From an uncultured Clostridia bacterium (GTDB lineage: Bacteria; Bacillota; Clostridia; Oscillospirales; Acutalibacteraceae), in NCBI GenBank assembly GCA_904397895.1, contig CAJFOZ010000068.1:1-64000 (forward strand): 64,000 nucleotides of DNA, written 5' to 3'. Under the pieces are notes generated by a model. That model did not search any database. It had not been told where the DNA came from and saw only the letters and a program-made list of their open reading frames with translations. Shown one piece after another: positions 26,609 through 34,574 of this stretch. Each line of letters begins with the position of its first letter. Position 1 is the stretch's first letter. A program made the translations under genes and the position numbers.

Positions 26609-26623
26609 AAGGAGGAAGGATTT

Positions 26624-28507
26624 ATGAAGCAGGTTATGGAAAAGCTGGAGCAGCTGTTGGAGCTGGGCGGTACAAAGAAAGATATTGTACTGCTGGCCAT
26701 TTCCGGCATCGCTTTACTAATCAGTCTATTTGACTTCGTATCATTGCCCTTTCATCCCGCTTGGATAGCTATTGTCCTATGCGGGATTCCCATTGTTTTA
26801 GAAGCAATCATAGGATTGGTGACGGCTTTTGACATCAAAGCCGACGTATTGGTATCCTTGGCGTTGATTGCATCCATTGTCATCGGGGAGGATTTTGCCG
26901 CAGGGGAAGTGGCCTTTATTATGCAGTTAGGTGCTTTGCTGGAGGACCTGACGGTGGCAAAGGCACGGGCCGGCATTGAAAGACTGGTCCATTTAACCCC
27001 TCAGACGGCAAGAATCATCTCTGGCGGCGTGGAACAAGTGGTTCCCGCCCAGAAGGTCAAAGTAAACGATATCCTGCGGGTCCTTCCTGGGGAAACCGTC
27101 CCGGTGGACGGGGTTATCCTATCGGGACAGACCTCCATTAACCAAGCCGTCATGACGGGGGAGTCGTTGCCGGTGGATAAAGCGGTTGGCGACGAGGTGT
27201 CCAGCGGGACGGTAAATCAATTTGGCGCCTTTGAGATGAAGGCCACCAAGGTGGGGGAGGATAGTTCCATCCAGAGGATGATCCGGCTGGTGCAGTCGGC
27301 CGATGCCGGTAAGGCAAAGATCGTGGGCCTTGCGGACCGTTGGGCCACTTGGATTGTGGTCATTGCCTTGACTGCAGCTGCTTTGACCTGGATTATCAGC
27401 GGTGAGATGATCCGGGCCGTGACGATTTTGGTGGTATTTTGCCCCTGTGCCCTGGTGCTGGCGACGCCTACGGCCATTATGGCGGCCATCGGCAACGCTA
27501 CCAAACACGGTTTTTTAGTCCGCCAGGGCGACGCTTTGGAACGTCTTGCCAAGGTCACAAACATCACCTTTGACAAAACAGGGACCTTGACCTACGGTAC
27601 CCCCCAGGTGGTCAAGGTAGAAAGCCTGCTGCCGGAGATCCCAAAGGAAACTCTATATGCCTACTGTGCCGCAGCCGAACAGTTTTCCGAACATCCCCTT
27701 GGGAAGGCGGTGGTCCGCTGCTACCAACAGGAGCAGAAAAAGGAGACCCTGCCATCAAAAGATTTTCAAATGATTCCAGGACGGGGCGTTTTGGCAACCG
27801 TAGAGGGGAGATCCATTCTTGCAGGCAATAGGGAAATGCTTTTGGATCATAAAATTCAGATGCCGGAATCAGCAATGGCCGACGCAGGGCAATATCTGGC
27901 CCAGGGCTGTACGGTGATATACGTCACCGTAGATGGGCGGATTGCAGGATACCTTGTCCTATCCGATACCGTGCGGGAAGAAAGCGCCTCTATGATCGAC
28001 AGGCTGAAGGAGCTGAAGGTACAACCAATCTTGCTCACCGGTGATCACGAGAATGCAGCCCATGCCATCGCAAAACAGCTTCGTATTCCAGAGGTACATG
28101 CAAACTGTTTGCCGGAGGATAAATTGGCCTGGATCGACGCCCATCAGAAAAAACAAGAATCCGTCTGCATGATCGGGGATGGAGTCAACGATGCTCCCGC
28201 ATTAAAGAAGGCCGATGTAGGCATCGCCATGGGCGGTGTTGGCAGCGACATCGCCGTAGATGCGGCGGATATTGCGTTGGTGGACGATGAGGTGAAGCAG
28301 CTTCCCCATCTAGTGGCACTCGCTAAGAGGATGATGGTAACCATCAAGTGCAATCTGAGTTTTTCCATGGGACTGAACTTCTTGGCAATTGTACTTGCTA
28401 TCACAGGGATTCTCAATCCGGTGGTAGGGGCGTTGGTACACAATGCCGGATCGGTGGTCGTGATCGTCAATTCTGCTTTGTTGTTAAAATGGAAACGGAG
28501 AAAGTAA
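26624..28507 (+). CDS. Heavy-metal-translocating P1B-type ATPase
   Basis: The 627-residue pump has the CPC transmembrane motif (VVFCPCALVLATPTAIMAA), the TGES actuator motif (VMTGESLPVDK), the phosphorylation site FDKTGTLTYG, the HP motif in EQFSEHPLGKAVV, and the hinge MIGDGVNDAPALKKADVGIA. There is no N-terminal heavy-metal-associated domain and no CXXC; the N-terminus goes straight into two membrane helices. The last helices read MGLNFLAIVLAITG and VGALVHNAGSVVVIVNSALL, with the HN...GS pattern instead of the classical copper (MSS) or zinc (K...DxG) residues, so the metal cannot be fixed from motifs. The promoter operator suggests copper or a persulfide-type CsoR/CstR signal. No regulator gene is adjacent. 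The ATG follows AAAGGAGG. Confidence 0.92.
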   Translation: MKQVMEKLEQLLELGGTKKDIVLLAISGIALLISLFDFVSLPFHPAWIAIVLCGIPIVLEAIIGLVTAFDIKADVLVSLALIASIVIGEDFAAGEVAFIMQLGALLEDLTVAKARAGIERLVHLTPQTARIISGGVEQVVPAQKVKVNDILRVLPGETVPVDGVILSGQTSINQAVMTGESLPVDKAVGDEVSSGTVNQFGAFEMKATKVGEDSSIQRMIRLVQSADAGKAKIVGLADRWATWIVVIALTAAALTWIISGEMIRAVTILVVFCPCALVLATPTAIMAAIGNATKHGFLVRQGDALERLAKVTNITFDKTGTLTYGTPQVVKVESLLPEIPKETLYAYCAAAEQFSEHPLGKAVVRCYQQEQKKETLPSKDFQMIPGRGVLATVEGRSILAGNREMLLDHKIQMPESAMADAGQYLAQGCTVIYVTVDGRIAGYLVLSDTVREESASMIDRLKELKVQPILLTGDHENAAHAIAKQLRIPEVHANCLPEDKLAWIDAHQKKQESVCMIGDGVNDAPALKKADVGIAMGGVGSDIAVDAADIALVDDEVKQLPHLVALAKRMMVTIKCNLSFSMGLNFLAIVLAITGILNPVVGALVHNAGSVVVIVNSALLLKWKRRK

Positions 28508-28557
28508 AAAAACTCCCCTGGATAGGAACAAATCCATTCTATCCAGGGGAGTTTTTT
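28508..28557. terminator. Strong bidirectional terminator
   Basis: AAAAAACTCCCCTGGATAG pairs with CTATCCAGGGGAGTTTTTT (19-bp stem), ending both the P1B ATPase and the convergent XRE gene. Confidence 0.93.
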
Positions 28558-28558
28558 G

Positions 28559-28768
28559 TCAATGATTCATTTCAGGATTTTCGGTTCTACCCAACAGGTA
28601 GTCGATGGAAACATTAAAATAATCGGCCAATGCGATCAATGTTTTGTAGTCGGCCTCCCGCGCTCCGGTTTCATAACGGCTGATGCTATTTTGGTTCATA
28701 TCCAAATCGATGGCCAACCGGACTTGCGATATGTGCCTTTTTTCCCGCAACTGTTTAAGTCTGAAAAT
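28559..28768 (-). CDS. Small XRE family regulator, probable ATT start
   Basis: A 69-residue helix-turn-helix repressor: RLKQLREKRHISQVRLAIDL, DMNQNSISRYETGAREADYK and LADYFNVSIDYLLGRTENPE are typical Cro/CI-type motifs. The only conventional start (TTG at 28750) would cut off the first helix and has no ribosome-binding site. An in-frame ATT at 28766-28768, seven bases after AGAGGTG, restores the usual FRLKQLREKR N-terminus, so I annotate that rare start; both are possible. It faces the small membrane protein gene, with paired palindromic operators between them. Confidence 0.85.
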   Translation of the reverse strand: MFRLKQLREKRHISQVRLAIDLDMNQNSISRYETGAREADYKTLIALADYFNVSIDYLLGRTENPEMNH

Positions 28769-28781
28769 GCCCCATCACCTC

Positions 28782-28810
28782 TTGACAAGATGATACCAAA
28801 ATGGTATAAT
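28782..28810 (+). promoter_or_regulatory. Consensus promoter of the small membrane protein gene
   Basis: Perfect TTGACA, 17 bases, TATAAT on the plus strand, running away from the XRE gene. Confidence 0.9.
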
Positions 28811-28833
28811 CCAAATATCCCATTTTGGTATCA
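28791..28833 (+). promoter_or_regulatory. Paired XRE operators overlapping the promoter
   Basis: TGATACCAAAATGG (28791-28804) and CCATTTTGGTATCA (28820-28833) are exact reverse complements 15 bases apart. ATACCAAAATGGTAT at 28793-28807 is itself a perfect palindrome overlapping the -10 element; the second copy at 28817-28831 has one mismatch. Centres are 24 bases apart, about two helical turns. Confidence 0.8.
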
Positions 28834-28884
28834 TCCCGTAAAAATAGAGGGGATATACACATTGCCAGGAAGGCAGGGTATCAA

Positions 28885-29175
28885 ATGACAGAAAAGGAAT
28901 TGCGAAAACAATACAACAAAGAGTGGAAAAATAGACGGCCTCGTCAGCATCTGGCATGGTTGATTTGTTATGTTGAAGCATGGGTTCCGGTTGTGGTTGT
29001 GCTCATCCAGTTGGTGGGAGGTATCAACGACCAAAAGATCGGGATTATTGCTGTTTGCATTGTCATCTTTGTGGTGTTGGAAGTTATCAGCGCCATTCTC
29101 ATGGTGGCGCACATGCGGGAATGGCCGAAGTATTTGGAAGAAAATAAGGAAAGACTTAAGTCCTCAAATAAATAA
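28885..29175 (+). CDS. Small two-helix membrane protein, XRE-controlled, unknown function
   Basis: The 96-residue product starts with a charged segment (TEKELRKQYNKEWKNRRPRQ), followed by two membrane helices (about residues 24-43 and 50-73) and a basic, charged C-terminus. I do not recognise the family. The ATG at 28885 has AGGAAGG about 11 bases upstream; a longer open frame reaching into the operator region lacks support. It is transcribed from a consensus promoter covered by palindromes probably bound by the divergent XRE protein, so the pair looks like a self-contained repressor-membrane protein unit. Confidence 0.75.
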   Translation: MTEKELRKQYNKEWKNRRPRQHLAWLICYVEAWVPVVVVLIQLVGGINDQKIGIIAVCIVIFVVLEVISAILMVAHMREWPKYLEENKERLKSSNK

Positions 29176-29176
29176 G

Positions 29177-29216
29177 AAAAAGGTGTGATGTCCAATAGGG
29201 CGTCACACCTTTTTTC
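29177..29216. terminator. Bidirectional terminator
   Basis: AAAAAGGTGTGA pairs with TCACACCTTTTT, with an inner GTCC/GGGC extension; serves the small membrane protein and the convergent esterase gene. Confidence 0.88.
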
Positions 29217-29221
29217 TGATC

Positions 29222-30247
29222 TTAATGGGACGGATTTTCATCGCAGTGACAGCAGTCCTCCTGCACAGATGCGGCGTCCAGTCGATGCTGAAGGCAGTTT
29301 TTACGATTGATCCAGCTGGTAGAAGCGTCCATGGCCGACCGGCAAGCATCGGTCTGATCCAAAGCATTGAGCATGACGAAGTCGTGGATGATGCCTTGGA
29401 ATCGAAGGGCCGTCACATCCACGCCTGCCATGCGAAGCTTTTGGGCATAGGCCTGCCCCTCATCCCGAAGGACGTCGGCTTCCCCGTTTATGATCATGGC
29501 GTCAGGAAGCCCTTGGAGCTGTGCCAGCGAAGCGCGAAGAGGGGAGGCGGTAATCTCTTGGCGATCGGTTTCACATGTGGTATACTGGTCCCAAAACCAC
29601 TTCATGCCGGCCCGGTAGAGATAATACCCACAGGCAAAGCGGCGGTAGGATGGGGTATCAAAGCAGGCGTTTGTGACGGGATAATATAGGAGCTGTTTGT
29701 GGATTTTAGGCCCACGGCGCTGCTTGGATAGGATGGTCATGACGGTTGCCATATTGCCTCCCACACTGTCGCCCGCCACAGTCAGTGTGGACGGATTGAT
29801 TTTAAAACAACCCTGTTCCGCAATATAAGGGAGCTGGCATAAGGCGGAATAGCACTGTTCAATAGCGGTGGGATATTTTGCCTTAGGGGAGAGGCTGTAT
29901 TCCGGGAATACCACCACCGAATGGGTCCGAGCGGCCAATTCCCGCACCAGTTTGTCATGGGTGTGCAGATTGCCAAATACCCAACCGGCGCCGTGGATGT
30001 AAAAGATGACGTCGGCGGGATCCTTGACCTTTTCGGGGGTGATGATATAGACGCGTATTTGCCCCCAACGGCCGGTATCGACCATGGTGTGGGTAACGGT
30101 TGCTGGACATTTATAGACGGGCGCATCCTGGACGAAATTCAAAAGGGCGCGACCGCTTTGAGGAGGCAACTGGAAAATAAGAGGGGGCTTACAGTTGTCG
30201 AGACAAACCTGTTTGGCCGCCTTTTCCAAGGGGATGCATTTTTGCAT
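29222..30247 (-). CDS. Alpha/beta hydrolase, hormone-sensitive lipase-type esterase
   Basis: The 341-residue protein shows the family IV esterase layout: oxyanion HGAGW (a variant of HGGG) in IFYIHGAGWVFGNL, nucleophile motif VAGDSVGGNMA, acidic residue in GEADVLRDEG and the catalytic His in FQGIIHDFVM. FPEYSLSPKAKYPTAIEQCY is also typical. It is probably cytoplasmic (no signal peptide) and hydrolyses short acyl esters; the natural substrate is unknown. The ATG at 30247, preceded by AAAGGTG, is preferred over a GTG three codons earlier that overlaps that site. The C-terminal ~30 residues contain CxHCDE- and Cys-rich segments outside the core fold, which is unusual. Confidence 0.88.
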   Translation of the reverse strand: MQKCIPLEKAAKQVCLDNCKPPLIFQLPPQSGRALLNFVQDAPVYKCPATVTHTMVDTGRWGQIRVYIITPEKVKDPADVIFYIHGAGWVFGNLHTHDKLVRELAARTHSVVVFPEYSLSPKAKYPTAIEQCYSALCQLPYIAEQGCFKINPSTLTVAGDSVGGNMATVMTILSKQRRGPKIHKQLLYYPVTNACFDTPSYRRFACGYYLYRAGMKWFWDQYTTCETDRQEITASPLRASLAQLQGLPDAMIINGEADVLRDEGQAYAQKLRMAGVDVTALRFQGIIHDFVMLNALDQTDACRSAMDASTSWINRKNCLQHRLDAASVQEDCCHCDENPSH

Positions 30248-30369
30248 GGGGATCACCTTTCTATCATACGGTTTAAATGGTACAAGTTAACCTGTTGATT
30301 TCAGTATATTCGCAGATAGAAGGCGAGGTTCTGAGGAGAGCGGACAAAACAAAAATGGGAGGAATTTTT

Positions 30370-30714
30370 ATGAACAAGGTAAAAATTACAGTGCTGAAAA
30401 CCACTTTGGATCAGGAATTGGCCAAAGAATACGGCGTAGAGGGACTGACCGCATGCCCCATGATGAAGGAGGGACAGGTATTCTATGCCGACTATGCAAA
30501 ACCCGAAGGGATGTGCGATGAGGCCTGGAAGGCGGTATACCAGTATGTGTTTGCGCTGGCTCACGGAGCAGGCGGCGGCCTCTTTTACTATGGGGATTGG
30601 ATCCGCAAACCGGGGGTGGCCATTTGCAGCTGCAACGATGGATTGCGTCCCGTCATCTTTAAGCTGGAGGCAACCGAGCAACAATCGGCTATCGATTATA
30701 CACCTGTCCGATAG
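30370..30714 (+). CDS. TIGR04076 family protein
   Basis: The 114-residue protein carries the features of the TIGR04076 family of small anaerobe proteins: VKITVLKTTLDQELAKEYG at the start, TACPMMKEGQVFYADY with a conserved Cys, WIRKPGVAICSCNDGLRPV and VIFKLEA at the end. Function is unknown; conserved cysteines hint at metal or redox chemistry but nothing firmer. The ATG at 30370 follows GGGAGG. It stands alone ahead of a terminator. Confidence 0.82.
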   Translation: MNKVKITVLKTTLDQELAKEYGVEGLTACPMMKEGQVFYADYAKPEGMCDEAWKAVYQYVFALAHGAGGGLFYYGDWIRKPGVAICSCNDGLRPVIFKLEATEQQSAIDYTPVR

Positions 30715-30846
30715 AACATGTGAAGTCTGCTGTTAACACGGGGTCCTATAGCAATTGTATACTATTTAATCTTTGGTGAAGTAAATCTCAATTTTACTGC
30801 GTGCTTTTATGCGGCATTGGCAGAATAACAGAAAGAATCCCAAAAC
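30715..30846. other. Short intergenic region after the TIGR04076 gene
   Basis: No gene or site is evident in these 130 bases before the terminator. Confidence 0.4.
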
Positions 30847-30883
30847 AAGACCGCCCTGACGGATTAAGTCAGGGCGGTCTTTT
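30847..30883 (+). terminator. Terminator after the TIGR04076 gene
   Basis: AAGACCGCCCTGAC pairs with GTCAGGGCGGTCTT around GGATTAA, followed by TT. Confidence 0.85.
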
Positions 30884-30942
30884 CATAGATGCTAAAAAAG
30901 AAAGGGAAACATCAAAAAATAAGCCGTTTGATTGTCGTCCCC

Positions 30943-31719
30943 TTACGAATCAAGATGATCAATTGCGTACTGGGCCTCTTCCTCTGTAAATTTTTCGCCG
31001 TATTCAGATGTCAACTGATCTTTGATGGCTGCGGGAGACATGCCCATGGTTTCCTGATAATTTTTAGCTTTTTGCAAAGCATTGGCATTCCAATCGACTT
31101 GCACATGGTCAATGGCATATTGGGCTTCTTCCTCTGTAAACTTCTCGCCATATTCAGAAATCAACTGATCGTAAATTCCGGCTTTGGACATATACATTGT
31201 TTTAGCATAGTCCTCAGCCTTAGCCAGTGCATTAGCGTTCCAATCGGCCTTTACGTTATCGACGGCGTATTGTGCCGCTTCAGCTGAATATTTTTCACCA
31301 TACTCAGAGGTCAACTGGTTATATAGACCAGCTTTGGACATATGCATGATTTTGGAATACTGCTCAGCTTTCTTCAAAGCTGTTTTATATTCTGTTGGGA
31401 CGTTATCGTCCGGTTCTTCAGCAGCTGACTCTTCTTCAGGAAGGGATGGGGATTCACTGCTGACGGAAGCACTGCTGGAGGCTCCCGTTTGAGAGGATAC
31501 CTGCCCTTGAGAAGATGTTGACTCTGAAGGGGTATTATTCTTAGAATTTATTGAACCGCCGATTACAGCAACAACAATTACCGCAATGATAACCCAGAAC
31601 CACCATTTTTTAAAAATAGGTTGTTTGTTTTTGTTTCCGCAATTCGGACACACCTTAGAGTTGGCGTCCATTACTTGACCGCAATGCTGGCATACGACAG
31701 TCTTATGTTCTTTCGACAT
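30943..31719 (-). CDS. Zinc-ribbon membrane protein with three Ltp (host cell surface-exposed lipoprotein) repeats
   Basis: The 258-residue protein starts with a zinc ribbon (CQHCGQVMDANSKVCPNCG, residues 10-28), then one membrane helix (about 40-56), a Ser/Glu-rich linker (about 60-108) and three tandem ~48-residue repeats (from about 110). Each repeat has the ALKKAEQY...MSKAGIYDQL...SEYGEKFTEEEAQYAIDHV pattern of the Ltp domain, first known from phage lipoproteins that block superinfection. The zinc ribbon would be cytoplasmic and the repeats outside. The family is common in Firmicutes with unknown host function. It has its own promoter; a gut-phage exclusion role is only a possibility. Confidence 0.88.
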   Translation of the reverse strand: MSKEHKTVVCQHCGQVMDANSKVCPNCGNKNKQPIFKKWWFWVIIAVIVVAVIGGSINSKNNTPSESTSSQGQVSSQTGASSSASVSSESPSLPEEESAAEEPDDNVPTEYKTALKKAEQYSKIMHMSKAGLYNQLTSEYGEKYSAEAAQYAVDNVKADWNANALAKAEDYAKTMYMSKAGIYDQLISEYGEKFTEEEAQYAIDHVQVDWNANALQKAKNYQETMGMSPAAIKDQLTSEYGEKFTEEEAQYAIDHLDS

Positions 31720-31759
31720 TTTTATTCCTCCTGTTTTCTCTTATCTACAGAGTAACCTT

Positions 31760-31788
31760 ATTATACAATAAAACAATAAATTATGCAA
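31760..31788 (-). promoter_or_regulatory. Promoter of the zinc-ribbon/Ltp protein gene
   Basis: On the minus strand TTGCAT, 17 bases, TATAAT, placed about 40 bases before the start codon. Confidence 0.75.
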
Positions 31789-31923
31789 ATAAAATCTGAA
31801 ATTATAAAATATTTACCAGAAATGGCTGCTATTTGTAAAATAAACTCAGATGTTGGATTGGTTGCTCCCCTTCCTCAACTGATATTTTTGATATTAAGAA
31901 GATACTTGTATATGTTGATAAGA

Positions 31924-31961
31924 AAAGAGGCGTCGAGTAACATACTCGACGCCTCTTTTTA
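31924..31961. terminator. Terminator of glnA
   Basis: AAAAGAGGCGTCGAGTA pairs with TACTCGACGCCTCTTTTT; symmetric A and T tails allow it to work in both directions. Confidence 0.92.
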
Positions 31962-31975
31962 TCGCTTAAGGAAAA

Positions 31976-33310
31976 TTAATAACGCATGAGGTAACGGTCG
32001 ATTTCCCACTGGGAAATACGGATGGAATACTGATACCATTCGCTGGTCTTGTGGGCGATGTATTTGCGATAAATGTGATCGCCCAATGTTTTGCGTACTA
32101 GCTCGTCTTTTTTCATGTAATGGATGGCTGATTTCAAAGAATCGGGAAGGCTGAAGACGCCTTGCGCCTCGCGTTCCTCCTCAGTGAGCTTAAAGATGTT
32201 GGCGTCCACCGGGGGACAAGGTTTGAGGCCTCGTTTGATGCCGTCCAGGCCGGCGGCCAGGCACAAAGTCATGACCAAATAGGGGTTGGCGGCAGGGTCG
32301 GGATTGCGCAGCTCGATGCGGGTACCGTTGCCACGGGCGGCGGGAACGCGGATCAAAGGGCTGCGGTTGTGAGCCGACCAAGCGACGTACACAGGGGCTT
32401 CGTAACCGGGGACAAGGCGTTTATAGGAATTGACCAGGGGATTGGTGATGGCGGTCATACCCTTGATGTGTTCCATCAGTCCCGCAATAAAGGAATAAGC
32501 GATACTGCTCAAGCCGTTTTCATCGCTGGGATCGGCAAAGACGTTGTTGCCGTTTTTATCTGAAAGGGACATATTGATATGCATCCCCGAACCGGCCTCA
32601 TTGAAGATGGGCTTGGGCATAAAGGTGGCATGGAGGCCATGCTGGTTGGCGATGGACTTCACCACCAATTTAAAGGTCATAATATCGTCGGCAGCGCGAA
32701 GGGCGTCGTCATAACGGAAGTTGATTTCATGCTGGCCGCGTGCCACCTCATGGTGGGAGGCTTCGATCTCAAACCCCATATCCTCAAGGGTCAGGCAAAT
32801 ATCCCGGCGGGCTTCCTCACCGCGGTCGATGGGGCCTAACTCAAAGTAACTGCCCTGGTCGTTGGTTTGGGTAGTGGGATTGCCGTCCTCATCGCAGCGG
32901 AAGAGGAAGAACTCGCACTCAGGGCCTACGTCAAAATGGAATCCCATATCATCCGCCTCTTTGATGACGCGACGCAGAGCATTGCGGGGATCGCCGGTGA
33001 AGGGGGTCCCATCGGGGCTGTAGACGTTGCAGATCAAACGGGCGGTACGGCTGGGCTTGTCGATCCACGGGAAGATGTTGAAGGAATCCAGATCCGGTAC
33101 AAGATACATATCCGATTCCTCAATGCGGACAAACCCCTCAATAGACGAACCGTCAAACATGCACTGGTTGTTCAGAGCCTTCTTTAACTGGCTCCTAGTG
33201 ATGGCCACATTCTTCAAAGCGCCGCTGATGTCGGCAAACTGAAGACGGATAAACCGAATGTTTTCCTCTTCGCAGATGCGGATAATATCTTCCTGTGTAT
33301 ACTTTCCCAT
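31976..33310 (-). CDS. glnA: Glutamine synthetase type I
   Basis: The 444-residue enzyme makes glutamine from glutamate, ammonia and ATP as a cytoplasmic dodecamer. Motifs are complete: [30 protein letters not shown], the ATP-binding [36 protein letters not shown] and the [20 protein letters not shown] active-site loop. The length and lack of the adenylylation-loop extension match the GSI-alpha form of Firmicutes, which is controlled by feedback and by repressors rather than adenylylation. The start ATG follows AAGGAGGG. It is monocistronic, with a sigma-A promoter about 55 bases upstream; I see no clear GlnR/TnrA box. Confidence 0.96.
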   Translation of the reverse strand: MGKYTQEDIIRICEEENIRFIRLQFADISGALKNVAITRSQLKKALNNQCMFDGSSIEGFVRIEESDMYLVPDLDSFNIFPWIDKPSRTARLICNVYSPDGTPFTGDPRNALRRVIKEADDMGFHFDVGPECEFFLFRCDEDGNPTTQTNDQGSYFELGPIDRGEEARRDICLTLEDMGFEIEASHHEVARGQHEINFRYDDALRAADDIMTFKLVVKSIANQHGLHATFMPKPIFNEAGSGMHINMSLSDKNGNNVFADPSDENGLSSIAYSFIAGLMEHIKGMTAITNPLVNSYKRLVPGYEAPVYVAWSAHNRSPLIRVPAARGNGTRIELRNPDPAANPYLVMTLCLAAGLDGIKRGLKPCPPVDANIFKLTEEEREAQGVFSLPDSLKSAIHYMKKDELVRKTLGDHIYRKYIAHKTSEWYQYSIRISQWEIDRYLMRY

Positions 33311-33363
33311 AAAAGGCCCTCCTTATAATCTTTCATCCATTGATATTCAAATCGAATGGTTCA

Positions 33364-33392
33364 ATTATAGCATTTCATGTCATGTTCTTCAA
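33364..33392 (-). promoter_or_regulatory. Promoter of glnA
   Basis: On the minus strand TTGAAG, 17 bases, perfect TATAAT. Confidence 0.72.
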
Positions 33393-33562
33393 GAAATATC
33401 GTATTCTTAACTTGCTCAACATCCCGTGAGATTTGCCGCGTTTTTTGGCTAAGAAAACAGGTTTTACCATTTGGGCAGTGCATAAATAACCTAGGGTGGT
33501 TTAGAAACCGAAAGGGAGATGCATACTAAAGAGGAAAATATAACAAGGCGGGAGGCGGAGGG

Positions 33563-34420
33563 ATGGACCCCAAAACGCTTAAAAAAAACTCTAAACTGGT
33601 GATGAATGGCCATTGGACAAAGGGGATTTTGACTTGCGCCATGGCAGGAAGTATGTATCTTATGCTGCTGGGATGCGAGGTGGTAATAAGATTGGCGCTT
33701 CATCAACCGGTGGCCCGTCTGGACCAAGGTCAAGATGAAATCCTGGGTCTACTGACGCCTGGACTCCTGTCGGTTGCAGTGACGATAGGCGCCGTCCTGC
33801 TGCATTTTTTTCTGCTTACTCCATTGCAATACAATAAAAAAGCTTATTTTTGGCAAACACAGCTGTGTGAAATAGCCCATCTTCAACCGAAGATCCGGAT
33901 GTTCCAACTGCCCTATGGGAAAATCATCAAAGCCCATTGGGGTATTACCATGCGAATGATCGGATGGGCGGGTCTTTTCCTGACACCGGGACTATGCGCT
34001 ATGACGGCGGCCGTGTGGGCCGCGTCGTATAGCCATTTGCCCCGTGCCATGGTAAGTATCCTATGGGGTGGAACGTTTGCCTATTTGGCGGTTGCAACCC
34101 TGGGATTGCTGTTTTTATGGCTGCGGTACTGGATGGTCCCCTATTTGCTTGCCAGCTGTCCGAAACTCTGCCCGTCGGGAAGCATCCGGTTGTCCATCCA
34201 GCTGATGAAAGGACGGAAATTCCAGATCCTACGGCTATATCTGTCCCAGACCGGCTGGATGCTCTCAAAAGTTTTGATCCTACCGGGTTTGTATACCGGC
34301 CCCCGCATGGAGATGGCATGCGCACGTTGGGCGGTACTGGTGCGGCAGCCGCTGGATATCAAACAACCCATCCCCCTTTCCGCCACACAGGAGTTTGTAT
34401 TGCGGGAGAAAAATGCTTAA
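33563..34420 (+). CDS. Polytopic membrane protein, DUF975-like
   Basis: The 285-residue protein has about six membrane helices (near residues 25-45, 68-92, 134-155, 160-195 and others). The layout, with a short charged N-terminus (DPKTLKKNSKLVMNGHWTKG), LLTPLQYNKKAYFWQTQ after the second helix and a final soluble tail, resembles DUF975 family proteins, but the match is weak and from memory. No catalytic motif is visible. GCGGGAGGCGGAGGG lies before the ATG. It stands alone with its own terminator, next to the divergent Ter-type protease gene; any link to the Ter system is speculative. Confidence 0.7.
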   Translation: MDPKTLKKNSKLVMNGHWTKGILTCAMAGSMYLMLLGCEVVIRLALHQPVARLDQGQDEILGLLTPGLLSVAVTIGAVLLHFFLLTPLQYNKKAYFWQTQLCEIAHLQPKIRMFQLPYGKIIKAHWGITMRMIGWAGLFLTPGLCAMTAAVWAASYSHLPRAMVSILWGGTFAYLAVATLGLLFLWLRYWMVPYLLASCPKLCPSGSIRLSIQLMKGRKFQILRLYLSQTGWMLSKVLILPGLYTGPRMEMACARWAVLVRQPLDIKQPIPLSATQEFVLREKNA

Positions 34421-34448
34421 AGGCGAACCCTTGGACTTTCACAGACAA

Positions 34449-34483
34449 AAACACCCTTTCCGCTGCTTGGCGGAGAGGGTGTT
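34449..34483. terminator. Terminator between convergent genes
   Basis: AAACACCCTTTCCGC pairs with GCGGAGAGGGTGTTT around a 5-base loop. Confidence 0.85.
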
Positions 34484-34574
34484 TGACAAAAGAATGGACG
34501 ATTGATAGGGATGCCCACAGTAGATTTCACACTATGTTCACCTTTCTGAATGACTGATGTTGTATCATTCCTTC

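Noticed and set aside
26588..26623. Upstream in-frame start of the P1B ATPase giving 12 extra residues
   Set aside because: It would place the start codon inside the operator and promoter; the ATG at 26624 follows a perfect ribosome-binding site.
29225..30298. Long plus-strand frames opposite the esterase gene
   Set aside because: Shadow frames of the minus-strand esterase, which has all catalytic motifs.
31783..31989. Plus-strand 68-codon frame upstream of the glnA end
   Set aside because: It runs across the Ltp promoter and the glnA terminator hairpin, which would disrupt both; no homology is apparent.
32162..33187. Plus-strand frames opposite glnA
   Set aside because: Shadows of glnA; no ribosome-binding sites or motifs.
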